From assembly GCF_900089605.1 (NCBI RefSeq), contig NZ_LT594324.1:3968001-4032000 (forward strand): a stretch of DNA of 64,000 nt, read 5' to 3'. A program made the position numbers and the translations under genes. The stretch comes from Micromonospora narathiwatensis (GTDB lineage Bacteria > Actinomycetota > Actinomycetes > Mycobacteriales > Micromonosporaceae). Positions 26,380 through 34,475 of this stretch are shown here, in pieces. The stretch's first letter is position 1, and every line of letters begins with the position of its first letter. The notes below the pieces were generated by a model. That model was given only the letters and a program-made list of their open reading frames with translations. It did no database searches and had not been told where the DNA came from.

Positions 26380-26768
26380 CCCCATCCGTGACCGCCGGAC
26401 TCGACTGGCTGCTGGCGAACTTCGCCGAGCGGGTGCCGGACGTGTCGCACGCCCTCGCGGTGTCCGAGGACGGGCTGCGGCTGGCCGCCTCCCCCGACCT
26501 CGCGCCGGACCAGGTGGACCAGCTCTCCGCCGTGATCAGCGGGCTGGCGAGCCTGACCGTGGGCGCCGCCCGGCTGATGTCCGCCGGCCGGGTACGCCAG
26601 CAGATCGTCGACATGGACGGCGGGGTGATGCTGGTGATGGCCGTCGGCGAGCGTGCCCTGCTCGGGGTGCTCGCCGCGCCCGGCTGTGACCTGGGCCAGA
26701 TCGGCTTCGAGACGGCGACGCTGGTCCAGCGGGTGGCCGAGGCCCTGGAACCGGCGGTCCGGGCGTGA
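26376..26768 (+). CDS. Roadblock/LC7 domain protein (CvnB-like)
   Basis: A 130-residue Roadblock/LC7 protein, the second member of conservons. The family pattern LDWLLANFAERVPDVSHALAVSEDGLRLA is followed by SAVISGLASLTVGAARLM and a C-terminal ALLGVLAAPGCDLGQIGFE helix region. In Streptomyces it interacts with the kinase and a small GTPase. It overlaps the kinase (ATGA) and the next gene (GTGA). The DUF742 and GTPase genes that usually follow are absent. Confidence 0.92.
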   Translation: MTPSVTAGLDWLLANFAERVPDVSHALAVSEDGLRLAASPDLAPDQVDQLSAVISGLASLTVGAARLMSAGRVRQQIVDMDGGVMLVMAVGERALLGVLAAPGCDLGQIGFETATLVQRVAEALEPAVRA

Positions 26769-27733
26769 CCGGTCGCCCGCTGCGGCTGGTGGCCACGCTG
26801 CTGCTGGCCGTCCTGGTGGCGGGCTGCGGCAAGGCGGACACCGGGCCGCAGCCGTGGCACGGCGGGCGCATCTTCCTGGCCACCGGCAACACCACCGGCG
26901 TCTACTACCAGCTCGGCGGCGGTTACGCCGACGTGATCAGCCGGCACCTGCCCGGCTACGAGGCGCGGGCCGAACCGACGGGCGCCTCGGTGGAGAACGT
27001 CAACCGGCTGGGCAGCGGCGACATGGAGATCGCCTTCAGCCTGGCCGACACCGCGGCGGACGCGGTCACCGGGCGCGGCGCGTTCGACGGGCAGCCGCAG
27101 CCGGTCCGCGCGCTGGCCCGGGTCTACCGCAACTACACGCACCTGATCGTCCGGGCCGACGCGCGGATCGACACCTTCGCCGACCTGCGCGGCAAGCGGA
27201 TCTCCACCGGGTCGCCGAAGTCCGGCACGGACATCATCGCCGGGCGGCTGCTCACCGCCGCCGGGATCGACCCGGACCGGGACATCCAGCGGGTCAACCT
27301 GTCGTTGCCGGAGACGGTGCAGCAGATGCGGGCGGGCAGCCTGGACGCGATGTTCTTCTCCGGCGGCCTGCCGACCCCGGGCGTCAAGGACCTGCTCGCC
27401 AGCGCGCCGGGGGCGTTCCGGCTGCTTCCCCTCGCCGACCTGATCGAGCCGCTCACCGCCCGGTACGGCTCGGTCTACACCACCGCCAACCTGCCGAAGG
27501 AGGTCTACGGCACCCCGACGGCCACCCCGACCATCACGGTGTCGAACGTGATCCTGGTCCGGGAGGACATGCCCGACCAACTCGCGTACGACCTGACCCG
27601 GGTGCTGTTCACCTACCAGGGCGAGCTGATCCCGGTGCACCCCGAGGCGGCCAACTTCACCCGGGAGAGCGCGTCGGGCACGGACCCGATCCCGCTGCAC
27701 CCGGGCGCGGCGCGGTATTACCGGAACGGCTGA
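26765..27733 (+). CDS. TAXI-family solute-binding lipoprotein
   Basis: A 322-residue lipoprotein with signal LVATLLLAVLVAGCGK (lipobox VAGC) and a TRAP-associated extracytoplasmic immunogenic (TAXI) fold: IFLATGNTTGVYYQLGGGYADVISRHLPG, VENVNRLGSGDMEIAFSLAD, YRNYTHLIVRADA, GSPKSGTDIIAGRLL. TAXI proteins usually feed TRAP transporters, but no TRAP membrane subunit is near. GTG 26,765 overlaps the Roadblock stop by 4 bases. It probably works as an accessory ligand-binding protein for the kinase (inference) or for a transporter elsewhere. Confidence 0.9.
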   Translation: MTGRPLRLVATLLLAVLVAGCGKADTGPQPWHGGRIFLATGNTTGVYYQLGGGYADVISRHLPGYEARAEPTGASVENVNRLGSGDMEIAFSLADTAADAVTGRGAFDGQPQPVRALARVYRNYTHLIVRADARIDTFADLRGKRISTGSPKSGTDIIAGRLLTAAGIDPDRDIQRVNLSLPETVQQMRAGSLDAMFFSGGLPTPGVKDLLASAPGAFRLLPLADLIEPLTARYGSVYTTANLPKEVYGTPTATPTITVSNVILVREDMPDQLAYDLTRVLFTYQGELIPVHPEAANFTRESASGTDPIPLHPGAARYYRNG

Positions 27734-27736
27734 CGG

Positions 27737-28273
27737 TCAGAGGTCCGCCGGGGCGGTGGCGGCCCGGGCCGCGGCGACCAGCCGTCCGGTCTCGGCGGCC
27801 ACCGCCTCGTCGTCGACGGGTGTGCCCGGGTCGTAGCGGACCGTCCAGGTCAGACCGTCCGCCCCGGCCACCCGGCGGGCGGCGATCCGGCCGGCCCCGC
27901 CGGGCAGCGGGTGGTGCGCGGTGTGCGCGACCGAGCGGGTGACCCGGGTCCGCACCTGGTGCGGCAGGTCACCCGGGTCGAGCACCAGGTACGTCTCGGC
28001 CGGGCAGTCGGCCACGACCAGGTAGCCGTCCCGCTCGGCGACCCGCTCGGCCGGGGTGACGGTGAGTTCCCGGCCGGACCAGACCGCCTTGAGGATGTCG
28101 TGCCAGCCGATCCGGTGCCCCCGGCCGGGCAGCCAGAGCCCGAGGTTGCTGGCGACCAGCACGCCGTCACCCTCGCCGTTGCCGGCGGCGGCCCAGGCGA
28201 GCACCCGTTCCTCGGCCGCCAAGGGCGGGCGGGCGGCGGGCGGCAGCTTCGGCCTGCGGTTGAAGAGTCCCAT
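27737..28273 (-). CDS. Conserved hypothetical protein downstream of dnaG
   Basis: A 178-residue soluble protein: a basic Pro-rich N-terminus (LFNRRPKLPPAAR), a beta-rich core (EERVLAWAA, DGVLVASNLGLWLPGRGHRIGWHDILKAVWSGRELTVTPAERV, DGYLVVADCPAETYLVLDPG) and an Ala-rich end. The core looks like a PH-like barrel. It shares one base with the dnaG stop (TGATG), a linkage seen widely in actinobacteria. No function is known. Confidence 0.75.
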   Translation of the reverse strand: MGLFNRRPKLPPAARPPLAAEERVLAWAAAGNGEGDGVLVASNLGLWLPGRGHRIGWHDILKAVWSGRELTVTPAERVAERDGYLVVADCPAETYLVLDPGDLPHQVRTRVTRSVAHTAHHPLPGGAGRIAARRVAGADGLTWTVRYDPGTPVDDEAVAAETGRLVAAARAATAPADL

Positions 28274-30141
28274 CACAACCCTCCGGCGGCCTGCTCGCGC
28301 AGCGCCCGCGCGTGCTGCTCCAGCGAGAGCAGTTCCCCGAAGAGGGCGAAGTACTCGTCCTTGTTGCTCACCGGGTTGATCCGCTGGATCTTCGACTTGA
28401 GGTCCCTGATCCGGCCGGTCACCGAGCCCCACTGGAGCTGGGCCAGGGTGACCGAGACGTAGCGGGGGTCGGGCTCGCCGTCGATGCGCAGCGGCTCGAC
28501 GGCCAACTCCCCGACGAGCGCCTGGCCGGCCAGGTCGTCGCAGGCGTCCCGGACCTGCTCGATCCAGACCGCGCCGCCGGCGGCCGTCGCCACCCCACCG
28601 GCCGCCTCGATCGCCGCCCGGACCGCCGCGTGCACGGGGTGTCGGTAAGCGCCGGCCTCGACTGCGTCGAACATCGGGCCGGCCAGCACCGGCTCCTGGA
28701 CGGCGAGCTTGAGCGCCTCCCGTTCGACCAGCGACTGCGGGCTGTCCACGGTCGGCACGGCCGACCCGCCACGCGCCGGGGCGGGCGCACCGCCGACCGG
28801 CGGCCCGGACGCGGCGGCCAGCACGGCACGCTGCACCGGCTCGATCTCCATGCCGAGGTCGCCGGCCAGCTTGCGGACGTACTCGGGGCGCTTCTCCCGG
28901 TCTTTGATCTTGGCAACGAGCGGCGCGGCCCGGCGCATCGCCTCCACCCGGCCGTCGACGGTGTCCAGGTCGTACCGGTTGATCGCGTGGCGGAGCGCGA
29001 AGTCGACCAGCGGTTCGCGGCGGGCGACCAGGTCGCGGACCGCGAGGTCGCCCTTGGCCAGGCGCAGCTCGCACGGGTCCATGTTGTCCGGACTGACCGC
29101 GATGAAGGTACGCCCGACGAAGCGCTGGTCGTCCTCGAAGGCACGCAGCGCGGCCTTCTGCCCGGCGGCGTCCCCGTCGAAGGTGAAGATGATCTCGCCG
29201 GCTCGTTCGTCGCTGTCGAGGAGCACCCGACGCAGGACCGAGATGTGGTCGGCGCCGAACGACGTGCCGCAGGTGGCCACGGCGGTCGGTACGCCGGCCA
29301 GGTGGCAGGCCATCACGTCGGTGTAGCCCTCGACCACGACCACCTTGCCCTGCTTGGCGATCTCCCGCTTGGCCTGGTCGATGCCGTAGAGGACGTGGGA
29401 CTTCTTGTAGATCGGCGTCTCGGGGGTGTTCAGATATTTCGGGCCGTCGTCGTCGTCGAACAGCTTGCGCGCGCCGAAGCCGATGACGTCGCCGGTGAGA
29501 TCGCGGATCGGCCAGAGCAGCCGCCGGCGGAACCGGTCGATCAGGGTGCCCGAGCGGGACGGCCGGGACAGCCCGGCGGTGACCAGCTCGTCGTGGGTGA
29601 AGCCCTGCTGACGCAGGTGCTTGGTGAGCAGGTCCCAGGCGTCCGGGGCGAAGCCGCAACCGTACCGCTCGGCGGCGGCCCGGTCGAAGCCGCGCTGGGC
29701 CAGGAACTCCCGGGCCGGACGGGCGCCGGCCGTGCCGAGCTGGGCGCGGTAGAACTCCACGGCGGTGGCGTGCGCGGCGACCAGCCGCTGCCGCTGCCCC
29801 TGCTGCGGCCGGGTACGCGGGGCCGACCGGTCGTCCTCGACGTAACGGAGCTGGAGGCCGGCGCGGGCGGCCAGCCGCTCGACGGACTCGACGAAGCTCA
29901 GGTGCTCGGCGTCCATCAGGAACTTGATCGCGTCGCCGCCGGCCCCGCAGCCGAAGCAGTACCAGACGTTACGGGCGGGCGAGACGTTGAACGACGGGCT
30001 CTTCTCGTCGTGGAACGGGCACAGGCCCTTGAGGTTGCCGCCACCGGCCGACTTCAGCGTGACCGTGTCGGAGATGACCTCGGCGATCGAGGTGCGCTCG
30101 CGGACCAGCGCGATGTCCTCGTCCCGGATCCGCCCCGCCAT
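28273..30141 (-). CDS. dnaG: DNA primase
   Basis: DnaG (622 residues) makes RNA primers at the replication fork. The CHC2 zinc site is C41, H44, C62, C65 (CPFHDEKSPSF to WYCFGCGAGGDAI). The RNA-polymerase-like core follows, with TOPRIM residues in VVVEGYTDVMACH and IIFTFDGDAAGQKAA. The C-terminal helicase-binding domain is intact, though with an Ala/Gly/Pro-rich linker near residue 455. ATG 30,141 has GAGGAGG eight bases upstream; an ATG eight codons earlier overlaps that site. It is divergent from the LtrA-family gene. Confidence 0.97.
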   Translation of the reverse strand: MAGRIRDEDIALVRERTSIAEVISDTVTLKSAGGGNLKGLCPFHDEKSPSFNVSPARNVWYCFGCGAGGDAIKFLMDAEHLSFVESVERLAARAGLQLRYVEDDRSAPRTRPQQGQRQRLVAAHATAVEFYRAQLGTAGARPAREFLAQRGFDRAAAERYGCGFAPDAWDLLTKHLRQQGFTHDELVTAGLSRPSRSGTLIDRFRRRLLWPIRDLTGDVIGFGARKLFDDDDGPKYLNTPETPIYKKSHVLYGIDQAKREIAKQGKVVVVEGYTDVMACHLAGVPTAVATCGTSFGADHISVLRRVLLDSDERAGEIIFTFDGDAAGQKAALRAFEDDQRFVGRTFIAVSPDNMDPCELRLAKGDLAVRDLVARREPLVDFALRHAINRYDLDTVDGRVEAMRRAAPLVAKIKDREKRPEYVRKLAGDLGMEIEPVQRAVLAAASGPPVGGAPAPARGGSAVPTVDSPQSLVEREALKLAVQEPVLAGPMFDAVEAGAYRHPVHAAVRAAIEAAGGVATAAGGAVWIEQVRDACDDLAGQALVGELAVEPLRIDGEPDPRYVSVTLAQLQWGSVTGRIRDLKSKIQRINPVSNKDEYFALFGELLSLEQHARALREQAAGGL

Positions 30142-30279
30142 CTCCGCCACCTCCTCGGCGTACATCCTGCCCTGCCGGTCCGACGATCCGGCGGTCGGGG
30201 GACGGCCGGTGTGGCGAATCCCGCGCAGGCTCGGCCGTTGCGCCCCGTGGGCCGCCCGGCGTCCGCGATCATCGAGGAC

Positions 30280-31473
30280 GTGCGACGGGTACGCGCCGAC
30301 GGCGCGCTCCGGCCGGGGCGACTGGCCGCCCGGTTCGCCCTGCGGCCCCCGCGCCGGTCGGCGGACGAAACCGGGCAGCGGCACGCGACCTGGCTCGAGC
30401 TCTTCTTCGACCTGGTCTTCGTCCTGGCGATGGGCGCCGTGGTCGGCCGGCTCGATCATGTCCTCGTGCCCAGTCTTCCGACGCTGCTGGCCGCCGGAGG
30501 GCTCTTCGTGGTGGTGCAGTTCGCCTGGGCGGGCCAGGTCTTCTACGACACCCGGTACGACCCGGACGACACCCAGCACCGGCTGCTGGTGCTGGTGGCG
30601 GTGGCCGGCGCCGGGGCGCTCACCCTGGGCGTGTCCGGGGCGCCGCACTCCGTCCTGCTGCCGGTCGGCTACCTCGTGGTCCGTGGCGTCCTGCTCCTGC
30701 TCTACCTCCGGGCCCGGCCGAGCAGTGCGGCGGCCCGCGAGGTGGCCACCGTCTACCTCACCGGTTTCGGCGTGGGCTGGCTGATCTGGCTCGCCTCGCT
30801 GGCCGTACCGGCCTCCGTCCGGCCGGCGGTCTGGGCGGTGGCGATGACCGTCGAACTGGCCACGCCCTGGCTGGGGCTGCGCCGGCTCAGCCGGTCTCCG
30901 GTCGACGTGGTGCACCTCCCCGAGCGGATGGGCCAGTTCGCCATCATCGTGCTCGGCAGCGCGCTGGCGAACGTGCTCGCCGCGGTACCGATCCACCCCG
31001 GGCCGCGGATGGCCGCCGCGGCGGCGGCCGCGTTCGCCATACCCGCGTCCGTCTGGTGGGTCTACACCACCTTCATCAACACCGGGCTGGCGCTGACCCG
31101 GCTGCGCGGCGGGCAGCGGTACGCCTACCTGCACCTCCCGATGAGCACCGGGCTGCTGCTGCTCGGCTGGTCGCTCGGGGAGGTGCTCCGGCAGATCGAC
31201 GCGAACGCCCGGACGATCCCGCTGGCGCTGCGGCTGATTCTGGCCGCCTCGCTGGTGGCGTGGATGCTCTGCGGCCTCGGCCTGAACTGGCTGTCGGCGC
31301 GGTCTCCGGGCACCCGTCGGATCGCCCTGACCGGCGGCGGGATCGGGGCGGTCACCGCGATCGCCGTCGCGGTGCCCCACCCGTTCCCCATGCTGCTGCT
31401 GGTCGCCGCGACGCTCGGCGGGTACGCGGTGCTGCTCTCCCGGCACCTCGTCGGCATGGCGAAGGCGTCGTGA
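30280..31473 (+). CDS. Low temperature requirement protein A (LtrA) family membrane protein
   Basis: A protein of about 397 residues with a short basic N-terminus and about ten hydrophobic helices. The LtrA signature ETGQRHATWLELFFDLVFVLAMGAVVGRL is clear, with HLPERMGQFAIIVLGSAL further on. The family was named for cold growth of Listeria but its activity is unknown. I use GTG 30,280; another GTG at 30,247 is in frame and neither has a strong ribosome binding site, so the start is uncertain. Confidence 0.85.
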   Translation: MRRVRADGALRPGRLAARFALRPPRRSADETGQRHATWLELFFDLVFVLAMGAVVGRLDHVLVPSLPTLLAAGGLFVVVQFAWAGQVFYDTRYDPDDTQHRLLVLVAVAGAGALTLGVSGAPHSVLLPVGYLVVRGVLLLLYLRARPSSAAAREVATVYLTGFGVGWLIWLASLAVPASVRPAVWAVAMTVELATPWLGLRRLSRSPVDVVHLPERMGQFAIIVLGSALANVLAAVPIHPGPRMAAAAAAAFAIPASVWWVYTTFINTGLALTRLRGGQRYAYLHLPMSTGLLLLGWSLGEVLRQIDANARTIPLALRLILAASLVAWMLCGLGLNWLSARSPGTRRIALTGGGIGAVTAIAVAVPHPFPMLLLVAATLGGYAVLLSRHLVGMAKAS

Positions 31474-31495
31474 GCGGGCGGCCCGTCCCGCCCGC
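31474..31495. terminator. Small hairpin between convergent genes
   Basis: An 8-bp GC stem (31,474-31,481/31,488-31,495) directly after the LtrA-family stop and 9 bases before the XRE stop on the other strand. A short candidate bidirectional terminator. Confidence 0.45.
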
Positions 31496-31503
31496 CGGCG
31501 GGG

Positions 31504-31752
31504 TCAGGTCGACCGGCCCACCCCCGCGCCGTCCCCGATCCGCGGGAACGGCTCGATGGAGAAGACCACCTCGACCGGCACCTCGAAGTACGCGGCGATC
31601 CGCAGCGCGAGGTGCAGGCTGGGCCGGAACTCGCCCCGTTCCAGGTAGCCGACCGTCTGGTAGTGCACGCCCAGCGCGTCGGCGAGCTGCCGCCGCGAGA
31701 CGCCCCGCTCGGTGCGCAGCACGGCGATCCGATTGTGCACGGTCTCACTCAT
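31504..31752 (-). CDS. Small XRE-family regulator
   Basis: An 82-residue Cro/C1-type protein, nearly all helix-turn-helix: VHNRIAVLRTERGVSRRQLADALGVHYQTVGYLERGEFRPSLHLALRIAAYFEVPVEVVFSIEPF. This class (YozG-like) often follows membrane-protein genes. It is the last gene of the ABC exporter operon, 10 bases after the permease, and probably regulates it. Confidence 0.9.
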   Translation of the reverse strand: MSETVHNRIAVLRTERGVSRRQLADALGVHYQTVGYLERGEFRPSLHLALRIAAYFEVPVEVVFSIEPFPRIGDGAGVGRST

Positions 31753-31762
31753 CGACGCCCTC

Positions 31763-32614
31763 TCACACCACCCGCTGCATGGCCTTCTCGCGGCGGGCCG
31801 CGACCCGGGAACCGGACTCGCGGCGGGCCATCCGGCGCAGCACGACCGGGGCCAGGGTCAGCCCGAGCACGGCCCAGAGGCCCAGCACGCCGAACGTTTC
31901 CAGGTGCCGCCAGGACCCGCCCAGCTCGACGGCGGCCATGCCGTCGGGCAGCAGCGCGGAGCGCATCCCCAACCCTAGCCAGTAGATCGGGAACGCCTGC
32001 GCGACGGCCTGGAGCCAGCCCGGGTAGCCGTTGATCGGATAGAAGATGCCGGAGAGCGCGATGAGGCCGAAGATCGGCAGCACCACCAGGCCCATGTTGC
32101 GCGGGTTCTCGATCAGCGAGCCGATCACCGCGCCCAGCGGCAGCGTCGCCACCAGCCCGAGCGGCACCACCCAGGCCATCGTGAACCAGGTGCCGCCGTC
32201 GGTGAGCCGGATCCCGTCCAGGAAGAACAGCGCGGGGGTGAGCTGGAGGACCAGCCCGATCAGCGACACCGTGGAGAGCAGGACGATCTTGCCGACCAGG
32301 TAGCCGAGCATCCCGTTCGGCGTCGCCTTCGCCCGCAGCAGGGTGCCGTCCTCCCGGTCGACGATGAGCTGCTGGGACAGGCCGAGCAGCCCGCCGAACG
32401 CGAGCCCCATGCCGAGCGCGCTGGGCAGCGTACGCGCGCCGAGGGAGAAGGAGGTGCCGGGCACGGTGGCCCCGCGCATGAAGAACATGGTGACCAGCAG
32501 GGCCACGGTCGGGAAGAAGTAGTTCCACAGGTCCTGCACGTTGCTGAAGGTGTTACGCAGTTCGATCCCGCCGCGCCGGACACCGGCCCGGACGGCCGCC
32601 ATTGTCGGGCTCAT
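31763..32614 (-). CDS. ABC-2 type exporter permease
   Basis: A 283-residue membrane protein with six hydrophobic segments, VALLVTMFFMRG being the first. FGGLLGLSQQLIVDREDGTLLRAKATPNGMLGYLVGK is the usual cytoplasmic loop, and FGLIALSGIFYPINGYPGWLQAVAQAFPIYWLGLGMR the C-terminal ABC-2 signature. ATG 32,614 overlaps the TGA of the mini-ORF by 4 bases. Confidence 0.9.
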   Translation of the reverse strand: MSPTMAAVRAGVRRGGIELRNTFSNVQDLWNYFFPTVALLVTMFFMRGATVPGTSFSLGARTLPSALGMGLAFGGLLGLSQQLIVDREDGTLLRAKATPNGMLGYLVGKIVLLSTVSLIGLVLQLTPALFFLDGIRLTDGGTWFTMAWVVPLGLVATLPLGAVIGSLIENPRNMGLVVLPIFGLIALSGIFYPINGYPGWLQAVAQAFPIYWLGLGMRSALLPDGMAAVELGGSWRHLETFGVLGLWAVLGLTLAPVVLRRMARRESGSRVAARREKAMQRVV

Positions 32615-32661
32615 GCCGCCACCTCGCTGTCCTGATGATTCGCTCGCTGACGCGCGCTCAT
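32611..32661 (-). CDS. 16-residue mini-ORF built on the dispersed repeat
   Basis: ATG 32,661 overlaps the stop of the ABC ATPase (ATGA), and its TGA overlaps the ATG of the permease (ATGA). The peptide runs from MSARQRANH to DSEVAA. It is the short form of the 27-residue mini-ORF at 4407-4490: the N-terminal 29-base box has two mismatches and the C-terminal 20-base box has one. There is no known product. It may only couple translation between the two flanking genes. Confidence 0.5.
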   Translation of the reverse strand: MSARQRANHQDSEVAA

Positions 32662-33635
32662 GGCTGGCTCCCCTGCCGCCACACCGAGGCCGCCGCCGTG
32701 CCGGCCCGGACCCCGGATTCCTCTTCGTAGACCAGTGCCATGTACGCGTCCTCCAGGCTGGCCCGGCGGATCTCCAGCTCCTGAACGTCGTCGCCGTGCT
32801 CGCGCAGCAGGTCGCGGACGAAGCCGGTGACGTCGGCCGCGACGTGCACGAAGCGCTCGCCGTCCCGGGTCCACCGGATCTCCGCGTCCGTGCCGACCCG
32901 CCGGGCCAGTTCGTCGGGCGAACCGTCGGCGATGATCCGGCCACCGGCCAGGATGAGGATCCGGTCGGCCAGCTTCTCCGCCTCGTCCAGGTCGTGCGTG
33001 GTGAGCAGGATGGTGGTCTCGTCCAGGTCGGCGAGGCGGTGCACCAGCTCGTGGAACTCGCGCCGGGCGGCCGGGTCGAACCCGACCGTCGGCTCGTCCA
33101 GGAAGAGCAACTCCGGACGACCCACGATGCCGACCGCCACGTCGAGCCGGCGGCGCTGGCCGCCGGAGAGCCGCTGCACCCGCTTGCCCGCGTGCGCGGT
33201 GAGGCCCACGGTGTCCAGCAGCTCCTCGACCGGCCAGGGCCGGCGGATCCGGTCGGTGGAATACGGGGCGTAGAAGTCGCTGAGGTTGGCCAGCACGTCC
33301 CGGACCCGCCACTTGCCGTGATCCCGCCAGGACTGGAGCACCACGCCCATCCGGGCACGCCAGCGCTCGTCGCCCCGACCGGGGTCTACGCCCAGGACGC
33401 GGACCTCCCCCGCCGAGCGCATCCGGAAGCCCTCCAGGACCTCGATCGTGGTGGTCTTGCCGGCGCCGTTGGGTCCGAGCAGGGCGAGCACCTCGCCGCG
33501 CCGGGCGGTGAAGTCGACCCCGTGCAGCACATCGACGGTGCCGTATCGCATGCGGAGGTCGCGGACGTCGAGGACCAGATCCTCGTCGGGCGGGTGGGGA
33601 GTCGGGGCGACTCCCGGTAGTTCGACCGCAGTCAT
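32658..33635 (-). CDS. ABC exporter ATP-binding protein
   Basis: A 325-residue ATPase with Walker A GPNGAGKTT, Q-loop VLQSWRDHGKWRVRDVLAN, signature LSGGQRRR, Walker B LLFLDEPTVGFDP and switch His TTHDLDEAEKL. The C-terminal tail ends ELEIRRASLEDAYMALV. With the permease it forms a half-transporter exporter pair of the ABC-2 class. I chose ATG 33,635; the frame extends upstream but crosses the TGTAG inverted repeat. The leader is very short, so the message may be nearly leaderless. Substrate unknown. Confidence 0.92.
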   Translation of the reverse strand: MTAVELPGVAPTPHPPDEDLVLDVRDLRMRYGTVDVLHGVDFTARRGEVLALLGPNGAGKTTTIEVLEGFRMRSAGEVRVLGVDPGRGDERWRARMGVVLQSWRDHGKWRVRDVLANLSDFYAPYSTDRIRRPWPVEELLDTVGLTAHAGKRVQRLSGGQRRRLDVAVGIVGRPELLFLDEPTVGFDPAARREFHELVHRLADLDETTILLTTHDLDEAEKLADRILILAGGRIIADGSPDELARRVGTDAEIRWTRDGERFVHVAADVTGFVRDLLREHGDDVQELEIRRASLEDAYMALVYEEESGVRAGTAAASVWRQGSQP

Positions 33636-33644
33636 ACCGCGAAA

Positions 33645-33662
33645 TGTAGCACCTCTACTACA
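33645..33662. promoter_or_regulatory. Inverted repeat at the ABC exporter promoter
   Basis: TGTAG and CTACA separated by 8 bases lie 10 bases upstream of the ATPase start and overlap a TACATT sequence that could be the -10 element. It is a good candidate operator for the small XRE regulator of the operon or another repressor. Confidence 0.5.
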
Positions 33663-33760
33663 TGCCGAGGTACACCCGCTCTCGGTCGGGAGCACGACAG
33701 GTCACCCGCTCTTGCCGATCTTGGCTACGGTGAGACCCGCGAACTGGGAGGGGACGCCGG

Positions 33761-34438
33761 ATGGCCGACGACACTGAGCTGACCATCGCGCTCGCCGAGT
33801 ACGAGCACCTGCGCGAGCTGAGCCGTACGGTGCACGACCAGTCCACCGCCCGGTTCACCTTCTTCCTGGCGGTGGCGTCCGGCGCGACCGCGGTGTCGGC
33901 CGGGTTGATCACCACCGGCAGACCCGACGGACGGTTCGTCCCGGCCGTACTGGGCGGGCTCGGGTTGCTGGTCCTGCTGCTCGGGGTCTTCGTGTTCGCC
34001 CGTCAGGTCGAGCTGAACGACCGGGGCCGCCGGTACGCCGTCGCCGCCACCGTGCTCCGCACCTACCTGGCCCGCCGCGCGCCCGCCCTGAGCCCGTTCA
34101 TCATCATGCCGACGCTGGACGACCCGGGGCCGTTCGCGCCCGAGCCGTTCCACCGGCACTGGTTCCGCGACCTGGTCAGCCAGGCCGGCATGATCGCGCT
34201 GGTGAACAGCGCGCTGGTCGGCCTGGCCGGCACGCTGGCCGTGCTGCTCGCCGGCCCGGCCTGGCTGGCGGCGCTGGTCGCGGCGGTGGTCGCCCCCGCC
34301 TCGGTCGCCGTGCACCTAGGGGCGATCCGCCGCCGGGTGGCCCGCTCCGCCGCCCAGGTCGGCACCGTCCTCACCACCCGCCCCCTCACCCCACCTCCTT
34401 CCGCACCCGTGCCCGCACAGGAGGCGACAACCTCATGA
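33761..34438 (+). CDS. Four-helix membrane protein of unknown function
   Basis: A 225-residue protein with a soluble N-terminus of about 35 residues (EYEHLRELSRTVHDQSTAR), helices near 37-57, 63-82, 145-165 and 168-188, and a Pro-rich tail. GGGAGGGG lies upstream of ATG 33,761. I do not recognise the family; similar RipA-like or DUF membrane proteins exist in actinomycetes. It converges on the siderophore-interacting protein gene. Confidence 0.75.
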   Translation: MADDTELTIALAEYEHLRELSRTVHDQSTARFTFFLAVASGATAVSAGLITTGRPDGRFVPAVLGGLGLLVLLLGVFVFARQVELNDRGRRYAVAATVLRTYLARRAPALSPFIIMPTLDDPGPFAPEPFHRHWFRDLVSQAGMIALVNSALVGLAGTLAVLLAGPAWLAALVAAVVAPASVAVHLGAIRRRVARSAAQVGTVLTTRPLTPPPSAPVPAQEATTS

Positions 34439-34475
34439 GCAGCGCCGGGGTCGGGGGCACCGGGCCGGGGCGGGG

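Noticed and set aside
28312..30279. Very long plus-strand frame opposite dnaG, in frame with the LtrA-family gene
   Set aside because: Its protein is Arg/Val/Gln-rich noise typical of the antisense of a GC-rich gene, and dnaG is certain on the other strand. Only the part from about 30,280 is real.
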